Below, one piece after another: positions 1 through 7,643 of a DNA stretch of 9,999 nucleotides. The notes under the pieces were generated by a model, which saw nothing but the letters and a program-made list of their open reading frames with translations, did no database searches and was not told the origin of the DNA. Origin of the DNA: Deltaproteobacteria bacterium (GTDB taxonomy: Bacteria > Desulfobacterota > Desulfarculia > Adiutricales > Adiutricaceae); NCBI GenBank assembly GCA_031288745.1, contig JAITQT010000033.1, positions 1-9,999 on the forward strand, given 5' to 3'. Every line of letters starts with the position of its first letter. Within the stretch, counting starts at the first letter, position 1. A program made the translations under genes and the position numbers.

Positions 1-394
1 CGCCTATCTCTACTGGGTAGAGCGGGGTTATATCATCTTTTTCGCCGTTATCTAGCACTTCCATTAGTTCGTCTAAGCAATCTACCCCAAAATCGTCCAT
101 TCGGCACAGATCAACCCCTTGGCTTTGAAGAATGCGGAAGGCTAAACCGCCGAAAGATTTACCCACCAAGACCTTTAGACCGTCTAAATAGGTGGCCAAA
201 GCGATTAGACGGTTTCTAAGATCGCTCGCTTGTTTTGTTTGACAAAGAGGCCAGTTTAGGCTTGATTCAAGGCACCAAGAACCGTCCTTTTTTTTGTAAA
301 GATCTATAACCGAGCTAACCAAGGGGTCTCCTAAAGAACCGTTTTCGTCTCTAACCACCCCAACCCTACCTCTAATGGAATTATCGTCTGACAT
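1..394 (-). CDS. AnfO-like nitrogenase accessory protein (3' end outside window)
   Basis: The reading frame is open from an ATG at 394 to the window edge (131 codons seen, C-terminus missing). A strong Shine-Dalgarno AAGGAG lies at 401-406, six bases before the ATG. Only 42 bases separate it from the nifN-nifB stop, so it is very likely co-transcribed. The protein begins MSDDNSIRGRVGVV. It then has an acidic/glycine turn, a W-C-L-E segment near residue 40, an L-R-N-R-L helix near 59-63, K-V-L-V-G-K-S-F-G-G-L-A near 74-85, and a G-V-D-L-C-R-M segment near 93-99. This order resembles the AnfO family named from Fe-only nitrogenase clusters (LR..L, KVFVG....G.PY..LE..GF). The exact role of AnfO is not settled. 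The family call is by remembered pattern. A NifX/NafY-type cofactor-binding protein is the main alternative. No signal peptide or membrane segment is visible. Confidence 0.6.
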   Translation of the reverse strand, partial: MSDDNSIRGRVGVVRDENGSLGDPLVSSVIDLYKKKDGSWCLESSLNWPLCQTKQASDLRNRLIALATYLDGLKVLVGKSFGGLAFRILQSQGVDLCRMDDFGVDCLDELMEVLDNGEKDDITPLYPVEIG

Positions 395-400
395 ATTCTA

Positions 401-406
401 CTCCTT
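401..406 (-). promoter_or_regulatory. Ribosome binding site of the AnfO-like gene
   Basis: AAGGAG on the minus strand, with a six-base spacer to the ATG at 394. It is a near-ideal match to the 16S rRNA tail and fixes the start of a gene whose end lies outside the window. Confidence 0.75.
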
Positions 407-436
407 AGGGCTTTAAAATTTAGTTTACGGCTTAAC

Positions 437-3208
437 TCAGCCAACGGCTAAATTTGAAGAATCGGTTTGTTGGCTTTTACCCGTCAAAATCTTTCCAGCC
501 GCAGCTAAGACGGCCCGCTCCATGGATTCATAAGTGGCGAAAGAGGCTATGCCTAAGGCGGCTAGCTTACTTTGGGGCGACTCCCCCACCCTTACGGCCA
601 CCACCGCCTCGCAATCGCTAACTGCCTTAACTAGCTTATCTATAAAACCCTTGGGCCTAGCCTCCCCTCCGCCTATAGTGTCGGGCTTACCGCAGCGCGA
701 ACAGCCGCCAGCGGAAGCGACGTTTCTAGTTTCAAGCAAGCGAACCTCATTTCCGTCACTAAGATAGATATAAAATCTCTCGGCTTGCCCAAAGTGTTGG
801 TCCACAAGCACCCCACTTTTAGAAACAGCGGCAATCTTTACTTGCCGCCCCCCCCCGGCGGCTAGGTTCTCAACTTTAGCGGCTATGTCCATAAGACCCT
901 CCTCTGGTTTTGTAAAATCAATCGATCTATCGTCTGATAAGAGACCGGCAGCGTCGGCTCGGCATTGGCGGCAATGGCGAATCTGAGGTAGATAAAGAGC
1001 ACACTTTTCGCTCGTCTTTTGAAGCTCCGCTCTAGAAAGCTTTCTTTTTTCTCCCAGAAGAGTACCTTTAACCGGAATGTGCTGCATAATATTGCCAATA
1101 GAGGCCCCTAAGGCCGCGCAAGTTTTAGCCGTTTGTTCGGAGTGCTCTTCGTTTAGGCCCTCTATTAAGACAGTATTAATTTTTACGATTAATCCCAAAT
1201 CCACGGCCATTTTTAAGGCCGTCATTTGGTTCGCCAGTATAATTGAAGCCGCTTCTAAGCCCCGATAGCGCTTTGAGTAATAATCAACGTGACCGTATAT
1301 TTTTTGACCTATCTTCGGATCGACAGCGTTAACGGTTAAGGTTAAATGGCTCAGCCCCAAATCCTTTAGATCTCTCAAATAAGGGGCAAGGGCCAAGCCA
1401 TTTGAGGAGAGACAAAATAAGATATCGCTATCGCTCTTACGAATGAGTCTAAAAGTCTCTAGGGTTTTTTCGGGGCTAGCCATGGCTTCCCCAGGTCCAG
1501 CCACGCCGACGACGGAAAGATTGGGAAATTTCTTTTTAACTATTAAAAACCTCTCCAAGGCCTCCTCAGGGTTCAAAACGGCGCTAGTGACCCCGGGCCG
1601 ACTTTCATTGGCACAGTCGTAGCGGCGCAGGCAATATAGGCAGCCAATATTACAATCAGGGGCCACCGGTAGATGCAAACGAGCTAAACTATGAGAGGCC
1701 TCCAGAGAAAAGCATGGGTGAGCCAATTTTTTAGGCACATATTCTCTTATAGGCCTTTGAATAGATTTACTGGCTGGGGCCATACCATTGATATTATTTT
1801 CGAGGTCTTCGAGATCTAATTCCAGAACTTTGTCTTGACCAAAATTAGATCTAAAATATTGGTTCTTAAGATCTTTTCTAAATGAAGATTCTAAATTAGA
1901 ACACAAAGAATTGACCATATGATCTAATAGACTAATTGAGCCCTCGTAAAATAAATTTTTAATTCTTTGTCCGCCCACGTGGTCGTGAATGGGAAAGGCG
2001 CACCTTACTAGCGGCCAACCGCGCTTTTGAGCTAGCCTTCGGCCGTCGCCGTTACCTACTAACAGGTTAACCTCTCCTTTAACCGCCTCGCGCTCAATAT
2101 CGGTAAAATCAGATCCGTCTAAGACGCTAAAGGGGCCAGCCAGTGGGCTTTGATTTTGTTGCAGCTCGTTTTCAACTCTTTCTTTAAATTCTTTGGCTAT
2201 TGAGCCGGTGGCGGCCACTATTGTGGCTAAGCCATTTTCAACGCAGAGCCTAGAAAGGGAGTAGACCAAATCCGGCTCCCCAAAGAGCGCGGCCCGGCCT
2301 TGGGCGCTATATTTATGGCTATCGAGCATGGCGTCAAGATAGCGTCCACGCTCTTGAATAATATCGTCTCCAATAACAGCCCCCAAATCCTTTAAGGTTT
2401 TAAGGAAGATGTCTGTATCTCTAAGACCTATAGGTAAATTAAGCCTTATTAAATCAACTCCGTAGTTATCGCGTAAAAATAGGCCTGGGGATAAGTTATC
2501 TGGACAAAAGGGGCTTAGCTCCAAAGTAACCCTGGCACCGGCCATTTGGCTAATTTGCTCTATCGACGTCCCCTCTTGAGGGAGCCGGTTATACTCTAGA
2601 CTAAAGGGGCCGTCAAGGTTATAGGAAATATCTGGTAATAATATATAATTTAACTTTAAAGCTGAAAGAGTTTTCTTTAACTCTCTAGCGTCAGCCGGGC
2701 TAATAGGCCCGGTCACCACGTTAATGGAATCTAAGCTGACCTTTTTCATGGGTACTTGCTCGACCACGGCCCTTAAGGCCCTGAACCAGCCCTCAAACTG
2801 GGTCCCGCCATAGCCGGGGGTGGAAAGAGATATAACCTCGGCCGCAGGCTTAGGCGCTCTTTCCAAATAGCGCTTAATCATCGCTCCCACGTCTTCGCCT
2901 ATGGTTTCGGCCAAACACGTGGTCGAAACGGCCACTATATCGGGGCTATAGAGCTTAATAAGGTTATCGAGCCCCTTAAATAAATTCTTTTCCCCTCCAA
3001 AAACAGCCCCTTCCTCGCTTAAAGAAGACGAGGCCACGTCAACGGGCTCGTTATAGTGGGTGGCCAAATGACGCCTTATGTAGGTGCTACAGCCTTGCGA
3101 GCCATGAAGTAAGCTCATGCATTTTTTTAAACCGTAAAAGGCGGTGATGGCCCCCAAGGGTTGACACATCTTACAGGGATTAGCGCATATATTACTTAAC
3201 TTGGTCAT
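437..3208 (-). CDS. nifN-B: NifN-NifB fusion: FeMo-co scaffold subunit plus radical-SAM NifB-co synthase with NifX-like tail
   Basis: This is a three-part protein of 923 aa from this start. Residues about 1-440 are NifN: N-P-C-K-M-C-Q-P-L-G-A (C12, C15), H-G-S-Q-G-C (C40), S-T-T-C-L-A-E (C98). After a linker of about 55 residues comes NifB, with the radical-SAM motif C-N-I-G-C-L-Y-C (C519, C523, C526), then Y-D-C-A-N-E-S-R-P-G and the late R-H-C-R-Q-C-R-A-D (C746, C749). The tail from about 789 to 907 is a NifX-like fold (Q-H-F-G-Q-A...). By family knowledge NifB joins two [4Fe-4S] clusters with a SAM-derived carbon to give NifB-co, and NifEN matures it. The fusion would deliver NifB-co straight to the scaffold. 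The start is ambiguous: an ATG at 3277 gives 23 more residues, but they are AT-rich and the conserved NifN sequence begins only after the ATG at 3208, which has AGAAG upstream. The stop is TGA. Confidence 0.96.
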   Translation of the reverse strand: MTKLSNICANPCKMCQPLGAITAFYGLKKCMSLLHGSQGCSTYIRRHLATHYNEPVDVASSSLSEEGAVFGGEKNLFKGLDNLIKLYSPDIVAVSTTCLAETIGEDVGAMIKRYLERAPKPAAEVISLSTPGYGGTQFEGWFRALRAVVEQVPMKKVSLDSINVVTGPISPADARELKKTLSALKLNYILLPDISYNLDGPFSLEYNRLPQEGTSIEQISQMAGARVTLELSPFCPDNLSPGLFLRDNYGVDLIRLNLPIGLRDTDIFLKTLKDLGAVIGDDIIQERGRYLDAMLDSHKYSAQGRAALFGEPDLVYSLSRLCVENGLATIVAATGSIAKEFKERVENELQQNQSPLAGPFSVLDGSDFTDIEREAVKGEVNLLVGNGDGRRLAQKRGWPLVRCAFPIHDHVGGQRIKNLFYEGSISLLDHMVNSLCSNLESSFRKDLKNQYFRSNFGQDKVLELDLEDLENNINGMAPASKSIQRPIREYVPKKLAHPCFSLEASHSLARLHLPVAPDCNIGCLYCLRRYDCANESRPGVTSAVLNPEEALERFLIVKKKFPNLSVVGVAGPGEAMASPEKTLETFRLIRKSDSDILFCLSSNGLALAPYLRDLKDLGLSHLTLTVNAVDPKIGQKIYGHVDYYSKRYRGLEAASIILANQMTALKMAVDLGLIVKINTVLIEGLNEEHSEQTAKTCAALGASIGNIMQHIPVKGTLLGEKRKLSRAELQKTSEKCALYLPQIRHCRQCRADAAGLLSDDRSIDFTKPEEGLMDIAAKVENLAAGGGRQVKIAAVSKSGVLVDQHFGQAERFYIYLSDGNEVRLLETRNVASAGGCSRCGKPDTIGGGEARPKGFIDKLVKAVSDCEAVVAVRVGESPQSKLAALGIASFATYESMERAVLAAAGKILTGKSQQTDSSNLAVG
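848..856 (-). repeat. Nine-base G tract in the NifB/NifX-like linker
   Basis: There are nine consecutive C on the plus strand, which are nine G in the coding strand. They encode three glycines (residues 785-787) in the linker between the NifB core and the NifX-like tail. With one G lost, the frame meets TAA three codons after the tract. With one G gained, it meets TAA about ten codons after it. It is the longest G/C homopolymer I see in the window. Confidence 0.85.
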
Positions 3209-3340
3209 AATATACTTCTTTATTTTATTTTCGAAACTTCTTAGATTTTTAGATGAGGTTACCCACTCGAGACTCATAAAAAGTCTCTAAAAGTAACGTT
3301 AAAATGTTTATTGATAAAATTTAAACCTTTAATCTCTCTT
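3209..3340 (-). other. AT-rich nifE to nifN-B spacer with a hairpin over the alternative start
   Basis: This is 132 bases if the fusion starts at 3208, or 63 bases if it starts at 3277. No intrinsic terminator or convincing promoter is visible. A perfect 6-bp inverted repeat, GAGACT...AGTCTC with a 7-base loop (3269-3287), places the ATG of 3277 in the loop of a short RNA hairpin. The sequence between the two ATGs is rich in AAA, AAT and ATA, unlike the flanking genes and like the other spacers. This favours the inner start. Confidence 0.45.
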
Positions 3341-4696
3341 TTAATCTAAAAAAGAGCTGGCCCGAGCCAGGGCCCAAACGGGGCTGTTGATGGAGAGAGT
3401 AATTTCCCTAGCAAAATTTTCTACCCCGGCAAAGCCAGCCAAAGGGGCCTTGCGCTCATGGTTGTGATCGCAAAAGGCCACCCCCAGCTTATAGGCTAAG
3501 GGCCTTTCCTTTACTCCGCCCACTAAGATATCGGCCCCCTTTTGGCGCATAAAAGTTTCTAGTTCAGCAGGATTAGCATCGTCTAAAATAACGGCTGAGG
3601 GACCCGCTAGCTCGCCTAAGAGTTCGTAATCTTCAGCGCTTCCAGTTTGAGTACCCACTAAGACTGTTTCTAAGCCTAAGGCTTTAAACTGCCTTACTAA
3701 AGAGACGGCCTTAAAGCCTCCGCCAACGAAGATTGCCGCCTTTTTTCCTTTTAATAAGGGCAAATACTTTTCCACCGCCTCGTGAGTCTTTCGACCCTCT
3801 CTTTCCACTAAGCTTTTAGCCTTTTGCCTAGCCTTTGAGTCTCCTAATAAATCGACCGTCTTCATCAAGGCCGAGGCCGTGTCTTCTAAGCCAAAAAAAC
3901 TTGCCTTAACGTAAGGTATATTAAAGCTCTCTTCCATCATCTTAGCTAAATAGGTCATCGAGCCCGCGCATTGGACCACGTTAAGCGATGCCGTAGGGGC
4001 CTTAATTAAGCTTTCATAAGAGCTATCACCGGTAAAAACGGAGAGGACCTTAAGGCCTACCTCTTTAAAATAATTTTTTATTATCCAGATTTCCCCAGCT
4101 AGGTTATAGTCGCCTAAAATATTTATGCCCTTTACTTTAGGATTATCTCTAAAGGGCTTTATTAACTCAAATAAGGCCTCACAAGCGAGCTTATAGCCCA
4201 AGGCCTTGTGTCCAGCAAAGCCAGGGGCCTTAACGTTAATAAATCTAGCCCCGTAGCGCCTCTCGCTCTCCCGACAGACGCTATCGACGTCGTCGCCAAT
4301 AACTCCCACCAAACAGGTGGAATAAATAAAGACCACGGGAGGATTAAAGCGGGCCATAATCTCATCTACGGCTTGTTTAAGTTTAACTACCCCGCCAAAG
4401 ATAACGTCCTTTTCTTTTAGATCGGTTGAAAAACTTTGACGAAATAGTTCCGAATCGCTTGATAAGCTACCCCTAATATCCCAGGTGTAGCTAGCGCAGC
4501 CGATAGGGCCGTGGACGAGATGAAAGGCGTCGGTAATGGGGTTTAGGACCACCCTAGCCCCGCAATAAACGCAAGCCCTCTGACTAACAGAGCCAGAGAC
4601 ACTATTTTGACCGCATTTTATGGTTTTACCCTCGCTAGTCAAATCGCTCCCGGTAGCGATAGATAGCTCTCTATCTTCTAAAATGTGTTGGGGCAT
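3341..4696 (-). CDS. nifE: NifE, FeMo-co biosynthesis scaffold subunit
   Basis: NifE pairs with NifN to form the NifEN scaffold, on which NifB-co gains Mo and homocitrate before transfer to NifDK. The 451-aa protein shows R-A-C-V-Y-C-G-A-R-V-V-L-N-P (C42, C45), H-G-P-I-G-C-A-S-Y-T-W-D (C67) and Y-S-T-C-L-V-G (C128), the positions of the NifEN [4Fe-4S] ligands. It also shows N-V-V-Q-C-A-G-S (C243, matching the NifD cofactor cysteine) and D-H-N-H-E-R-K-A-P near 410, a NifE hallmark that replaces the NifD histidine region. I chose the ATG at 4696, which has GGAG six bases upstream. A TTG at 4708 is in frame, but it overlaps that ribosome binding site and adds only MEKS. It follows the nifK stop by 14 bases, so translational coupling is likely. 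The stop is TAA. Confidence 0.97.
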   Translation of the reverse strand: MPQHILEDRELSIATGSDLTSEGKTIKCGQNSVSGSVSQRACVYCGARVVLNPITDAFHLVHGPIGCASYTWDIRGSLSSDSELFRQSFSTDLKEKDVIFGGVVKLKQAVDEIMARFNPPVVFIYSTCLVGVIGDDVDSVCRESERRYGARFINVKAPGFAGHKALGYKLACEALFELIKPFRDNPKVKGINILGDYNLAGEIWIIKNYFKEVGLKVLSVFTGDSSYESLIKAPTASLNVVQCAGSMTYLAKMMEESFNIPYVKASFFGLEDTASALMKTVDLLGDSKARQKAKSLVEREGRKTHEAVEKYLPLLKGKKAAIFVGGGFKAVSLVRQFKALGLETVLVGTQTGSAEDYELLGELAGPSAVILDDANPAELETFMRQKGADILVGGVKERPLAYKLGVAFCDHNHERKAPLAGFAGVENFAREITLSINSPVWALARASSFLD

Positions 4697-4702
4697 TGAT
4701 TT

Positions 4703-4706
4703 CTCC
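4703..4706 (-). promoter_or_regulatory. Ribosome binding site deciding the nifE start
   Basis: GGAG sits six bases before the ATG at 4696. The upstream TTG at 4708 lies across this site, so it cannot use it as its own Shine-Dalgarno. Confidence 0.65.
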
Positions 4707-4710
4707 AAAC

Positions 4711-6078
4711 CTACATGACCACGTCTAAATCTTCGTCGGCGCAGTCGCGATCGATTCTATCCATTAAGGCCGAGGCGATAAGTTCGGCTACCCTCATGGC
4801 TCCTCGATAGCCTATAATAGGCTGATAAGAGTGGCCGTAGCGATCTAAAATGGGAAAGCCTAGGCGCACTAGCGGAATATCTTCGGCCTTAGCTATTTGT
4901 TTGCCGTAAGAAGTACCTATAAGCACGTCGACTCTCTCGTTTTTTATCCATTGATGCAGTTCAAAGAGATCGCCCGATGCTTTAACCTTTACACCCTCTT
5001 TGGCCCCGTAAATGTCTAAGTTCTTATTGATTCTTTCAACGAAAGCCTCTCCCGGAGTGCCGGTTAAGATATATTTAGGTCTTAAGCCCAGCTCTAACGC
5101 AAGAGAGCATAATCCAACCACAGTGTCGGGATCGCCATAGATAGCGACTTTTTTGTTAAAAAAATACTGACTCGCATCGAGCATCAAATCAATTAAACGC
5201 CCACGCTCAGCTTCAAGCTCGCTGGGAACGCCCTGACCTGATAGGTTAGATAGGGCGCAAATAAAGTTATCGGTATTAACTACCCCAATAGGCGCTTCTA
5301 TTAAATCGGTTTCAACGGCGCATTTACTCTTTATGGCTAAGGCCGGCTCAAACGAGCAGCTCGGACCTAAAGCTAAGACCTTTTTTACCGAGCCTAGGGC
5401 CCTAATACCATCTATAGTCGTTCCCCCTTCGGGGTACATAGAGTAGGTCCCAGTCATGGGGCTATCTAAAACGTCACTTTGATCAGGTAGGATTATAGAT
5501 TCCAAACCCATGACGGCCACTAGTCTTTTAAGCTCGTGAATATCGCCTGGATTGATCCAGCCGGGGAAAATGCCTATTTTTTGGCTCTTCTCCTCGCTTT
5601 TAAGGCTCAAATAACGGATAAAGCCAGCCACCATGTTGGCAAACCCGGTGATATGAGAGCCAACGTAGCTAGGCGTGTTACAATGGACCACTAGCTTGCC
5701 CTCGGAGAGGGTCATATCCAGGATATAGGAGTTAAGATCATCTCCGATAGTTTCGCTAAGGCAGGTGGTATGGACGGCAATGATATCGGGATCATAGATA
5801 TCAAAGATGTTTTTAACCGAGGTCTTAAGGTTAGCACCACCACCAAAGACAGAAGCCCCTTCGGTAAAGGAGCTGGAGGCGGCTATGGCGGGCTCTTTAA
5901 AATGCCTAGTTAGAAAAGTGCGGTGATAGGAAACGCAGCCTTGGCTGCCGTGGCTATGGGGCATGCACCTATGAACGCCTAAAGCGGCGTAGAGGGCCCC
6001 GACAGGTTGACAGGTCTTACAGGGATTTATCCTTAAAGCCCGGCGGTCGTAAAATTGAAGAGGGGTTTGATTAAGCAT
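4711..6078 (-). CDS. nifK: NifK, MoFe protein beta subunit
   Basis: NifK forms the alpha2-beta2 MoFe protein with NifD and holds half of the P-cluster ligands. At 455 aa it is much shorter than the roughly 520-aa Azotobacter protein, because the N-terminal extension is absent and the conserved core begins at residue 17 (I-N-P-C-K-T-C-Q-P-V-G-A). P-cluster cysteines are C23 (T-C-Q-P), C48 (H-G-S-Q-G-C) and C106 (H-T-T-C-L-S-E). T-P-S-Y-V-G-S-H at 135-142 is the conserved stretch with the switchable serine region. The short form is typical of the clostridial-type enzyme. The ATG lies inside the last codons of nifD (8-base overlap). A strong AAGGAG stands seven bases before it, inside nifD. The stop is TAG. 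Confidence 0.98.
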   Translation of the reverse strand: MLNQTPLQFYDRRALRINPCKTCQPVGALYAALGVHRCMPHSHGSQGCVSYHRTFLTRHFKEPAIAASSSFTEGASVFGGGANLKTSVKNIFDIYDPDIIAVHTTCLSETIGDDLNSYILDMTLSEGKLVVHCNTPSYVGSHITGFANMVAGFIRYLSLKSEEKSQKIGIFPGWINPGDIHELKRLVAVMGLESIILPDQSDVLDSPMTGTYSMYPEGGTTIDGIRALGSVKKVLALGPSCSFEPALAIKSKCAVETDLIEAPIGVVNTDNFICALSNLSGQGVPSELEAERGRLIDLMLDASQYFFNKKVAIYGDPDTVVGLCSLALELGLRPKYILTGTPGEAFVERINKNLDIYGAKEGVKVKASGDLFELHQWIKNERVDVLIGTSYGKQIAKAEDIPLVRLGFPILDRYGHSYQPIIGYRGAMRVAELIASALMDRIDRDCADEDLDVVM

Positions 6079-7639
6079 CTAACAACTCCTTTTTTTTCTT
6101 CCAAGGCGGGGTGACCAATTTCCAAGCCGGGGCTTCCAAACCCATGACTAGGTCTCGAGCAAATATAACCGCCCCTTTAAAGCCGCTGTACGGGCCGCTG
6201 TAATCGTAGCTATGAAGCTGCCTAGACAATAACCCGCTCTTTTGAATAATGAACTTATCTTTAATACCGGAGAAAAAGATATCGGGCTTAAGAAGTTTAA
6301 CGAATTCTTCGGTCTCAAAGTGGTTTAGATCGTCCACCACCCAAGCCCCGTCTTTCATTTGACGCATAAGCCCCGAGTACTGCTCTAAACCAATGCTCTT
6401 TTTTAGCTCTTCGTATCTCTCTGGGGTCAATATAGCCCGATAGCGCTTATCTTTTTCAATTACTAAACTTTCGATGTTTTTAGAGTCCGCATCTTCTTTT
6501 ATCTGGTTGATAATCTCACGGCCCTCGTAGTCGTCGCGGTGGGCGAACTCGTAGCCAGCTAAGACCGTCTCCACCCCTAGATCGCTTAAGAGTTCTTGAT
6601 AGTGATGAGAGCGGCTGCCCCCCACAAATAGAGCCGCCTTGCGGCCCGTTAGCCTTTGGCGATAGCGAGCGATATCTTCTTCTATCAAGGCCATTTCTTC
6701 GGAAATTACCTCTTCGGTTCTATCTTTAAGTTCGCTAGCCCCAAAAAACTCGGCTAAGTTTCTAAGGCTTTCAATGGTAGCCTTAAGGCCAACAAAATTT
6801 ACTTTTAGCCAATTAGTGCCATAGGCCTGGAGCATCATCTCGGCTACGTAGTTAATAGATCTATGACACTGGACTAAATTTAAGTCGGCCCGATGGGATT
6901 TAGAGATATCTTCTACGCTCCCATCGCCAGTGAAGACGGAGACCACGTGGTAGCCTATCTTTTTTAATATCCTTTCCGTCTCCCAGCCGTCGCCGCCGAT
7001 GTTGTATTCACCTAATAAGTTAACTGAATACTGCCCAATGGGGCTTTGGTCGTCGGCCCCGATTATTTTTTTCATGAGCCCGTTATTGGCTATATGATGC
7101 CCGCCGCTCTGGCTAACCCCTTTGTAACCCTCGCAAGAAAAGGCCAAACAGGTTATGCCGTGCTCTTTTTCAGCCGCCGCAGCTACAGCATGGATATCGT
7201 CACCTATAAGACCCACCGGGCAGGTCGAACAAATCATGACGTGCTTGGGCTTAAAAATCTCCACGGCCTCGTCTATGGCCGCCTTAAGCTTTTTATCACC
7301 GCCAAAAACTATATCTGGCTCTTGCATGTCGGTAGAAAAGCAGTACTGGATAAAGTTGCGTCCGTCAGCGCTCTTAGCCTTATTGCGGCGTGTACCCCAG
7401 GTGTAAAAACCGCAGCCTATGGGACCGTGGGTAATGACGCAGGTGTCCTTTAAAGGTCCGACCACCACGCCCTTGCAGCCGGCGTAGCAGCAGCCGCGGT
7501 TAGTCATGATACCGGGTATGGCCCTAGTGTTGGCGGCTATAGACTGAGTTTGGTCAGCCTCGATTTCTAGGATGTGGTCTTTGCGGCTTTTAAATACCTT
7601 AGCGTTATATTTGGAAAGTATGGCTGATTTTATATCCAT
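6071..7639 (-). CDS. nifD: NifD, MoFe protein alpha subunit
   Basis: This is the catalytic subunit that binds FeMo-co, where N2 is reduced. All key residues are present at 522 aa. P-cluster cysteines are C50, C76 and C140; FeMo-co ligands are C258 (N-L-V-Q-C-H-R-S) and H476 (L-H-S-Y-D-Y-S-G-P-Y). Active-site residues include V58, R84, Q177 and H181 (V-S-Q-S-G-G-H-H) and R343. Residues about 380-432 form an insertion relative to the Azotobacter protein, rich in charged residues, as known in C. pasteurianum NifD. Extra cysteines stand at 51, 55 and 67 near the P-cluster ligands. No anfG/vnfG gene is present, which supports the Mo enzyme. The ATG comes four bases after the nifI2 stop with only a weak GGGG upstream, so translation is probably coupled to nifI2. 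A run of eight A in its end precedes the nifK ribosome binding site. Confidence 0.98.
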   Translation of the reverse strand: MDIKSAILSKYNAKVFKSRKDHILEIEADQTQSIAANTRAIPGIMTNRGCCYAGCKGVVVGPLKDTCVITHGPIGCGFYTWGTRRNKAKSADGRNFIQYCFSTDMQEPDIVFGGDKKLKAAIDEAVEIFKPKHVMICSTCPVGLIGDDIHAVAAAAEKEHGITCLAFSCEGYKGVSQSGGHHIANNGLMKKIIGADDQSPIGQYSVNLLGEYNIGGDGWETERILKKIGYHVVSVFTGDGSVEDISKSHRADLNLVQCHRSINYVAEMMLQAYGTNWLKVNFVGLKATIESLRNLAEFFGASELKDRTEEVISEEMALIEEDIARYRQRLTGRKAALFVGGSRSHHYQELLSDLGVETVLAGYEFAHRDDYEGREIINQIKEDADSKNIESLVIEKDKRYRAILTPERYEELKKSIGLEQYSGLMRQMKDGAWVVDDLNHFETEEFVKLLKPDIFFSGIKDKFIIQKSGLLSRQLHSYDYSGPYSGFKGAVIFARDLVMGLEAPAWKLVTPPWKKKKELLDA

Positions 7640-7643
7640 AATG

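Noticed and set aside
534..767. Plus-strand open frame opposite nifN-B
   Set aside because: It lies wholly within a well-supported gene on the other strand, has low-complexity Ala/Ser/Pro composition and no family resemblance.
7046..7453. 135-codon plus-strand open frame opposite nifD
   Set aside because: This is the antisense shadow of the conserved NifD core; the codon pattern of nifD explains it.
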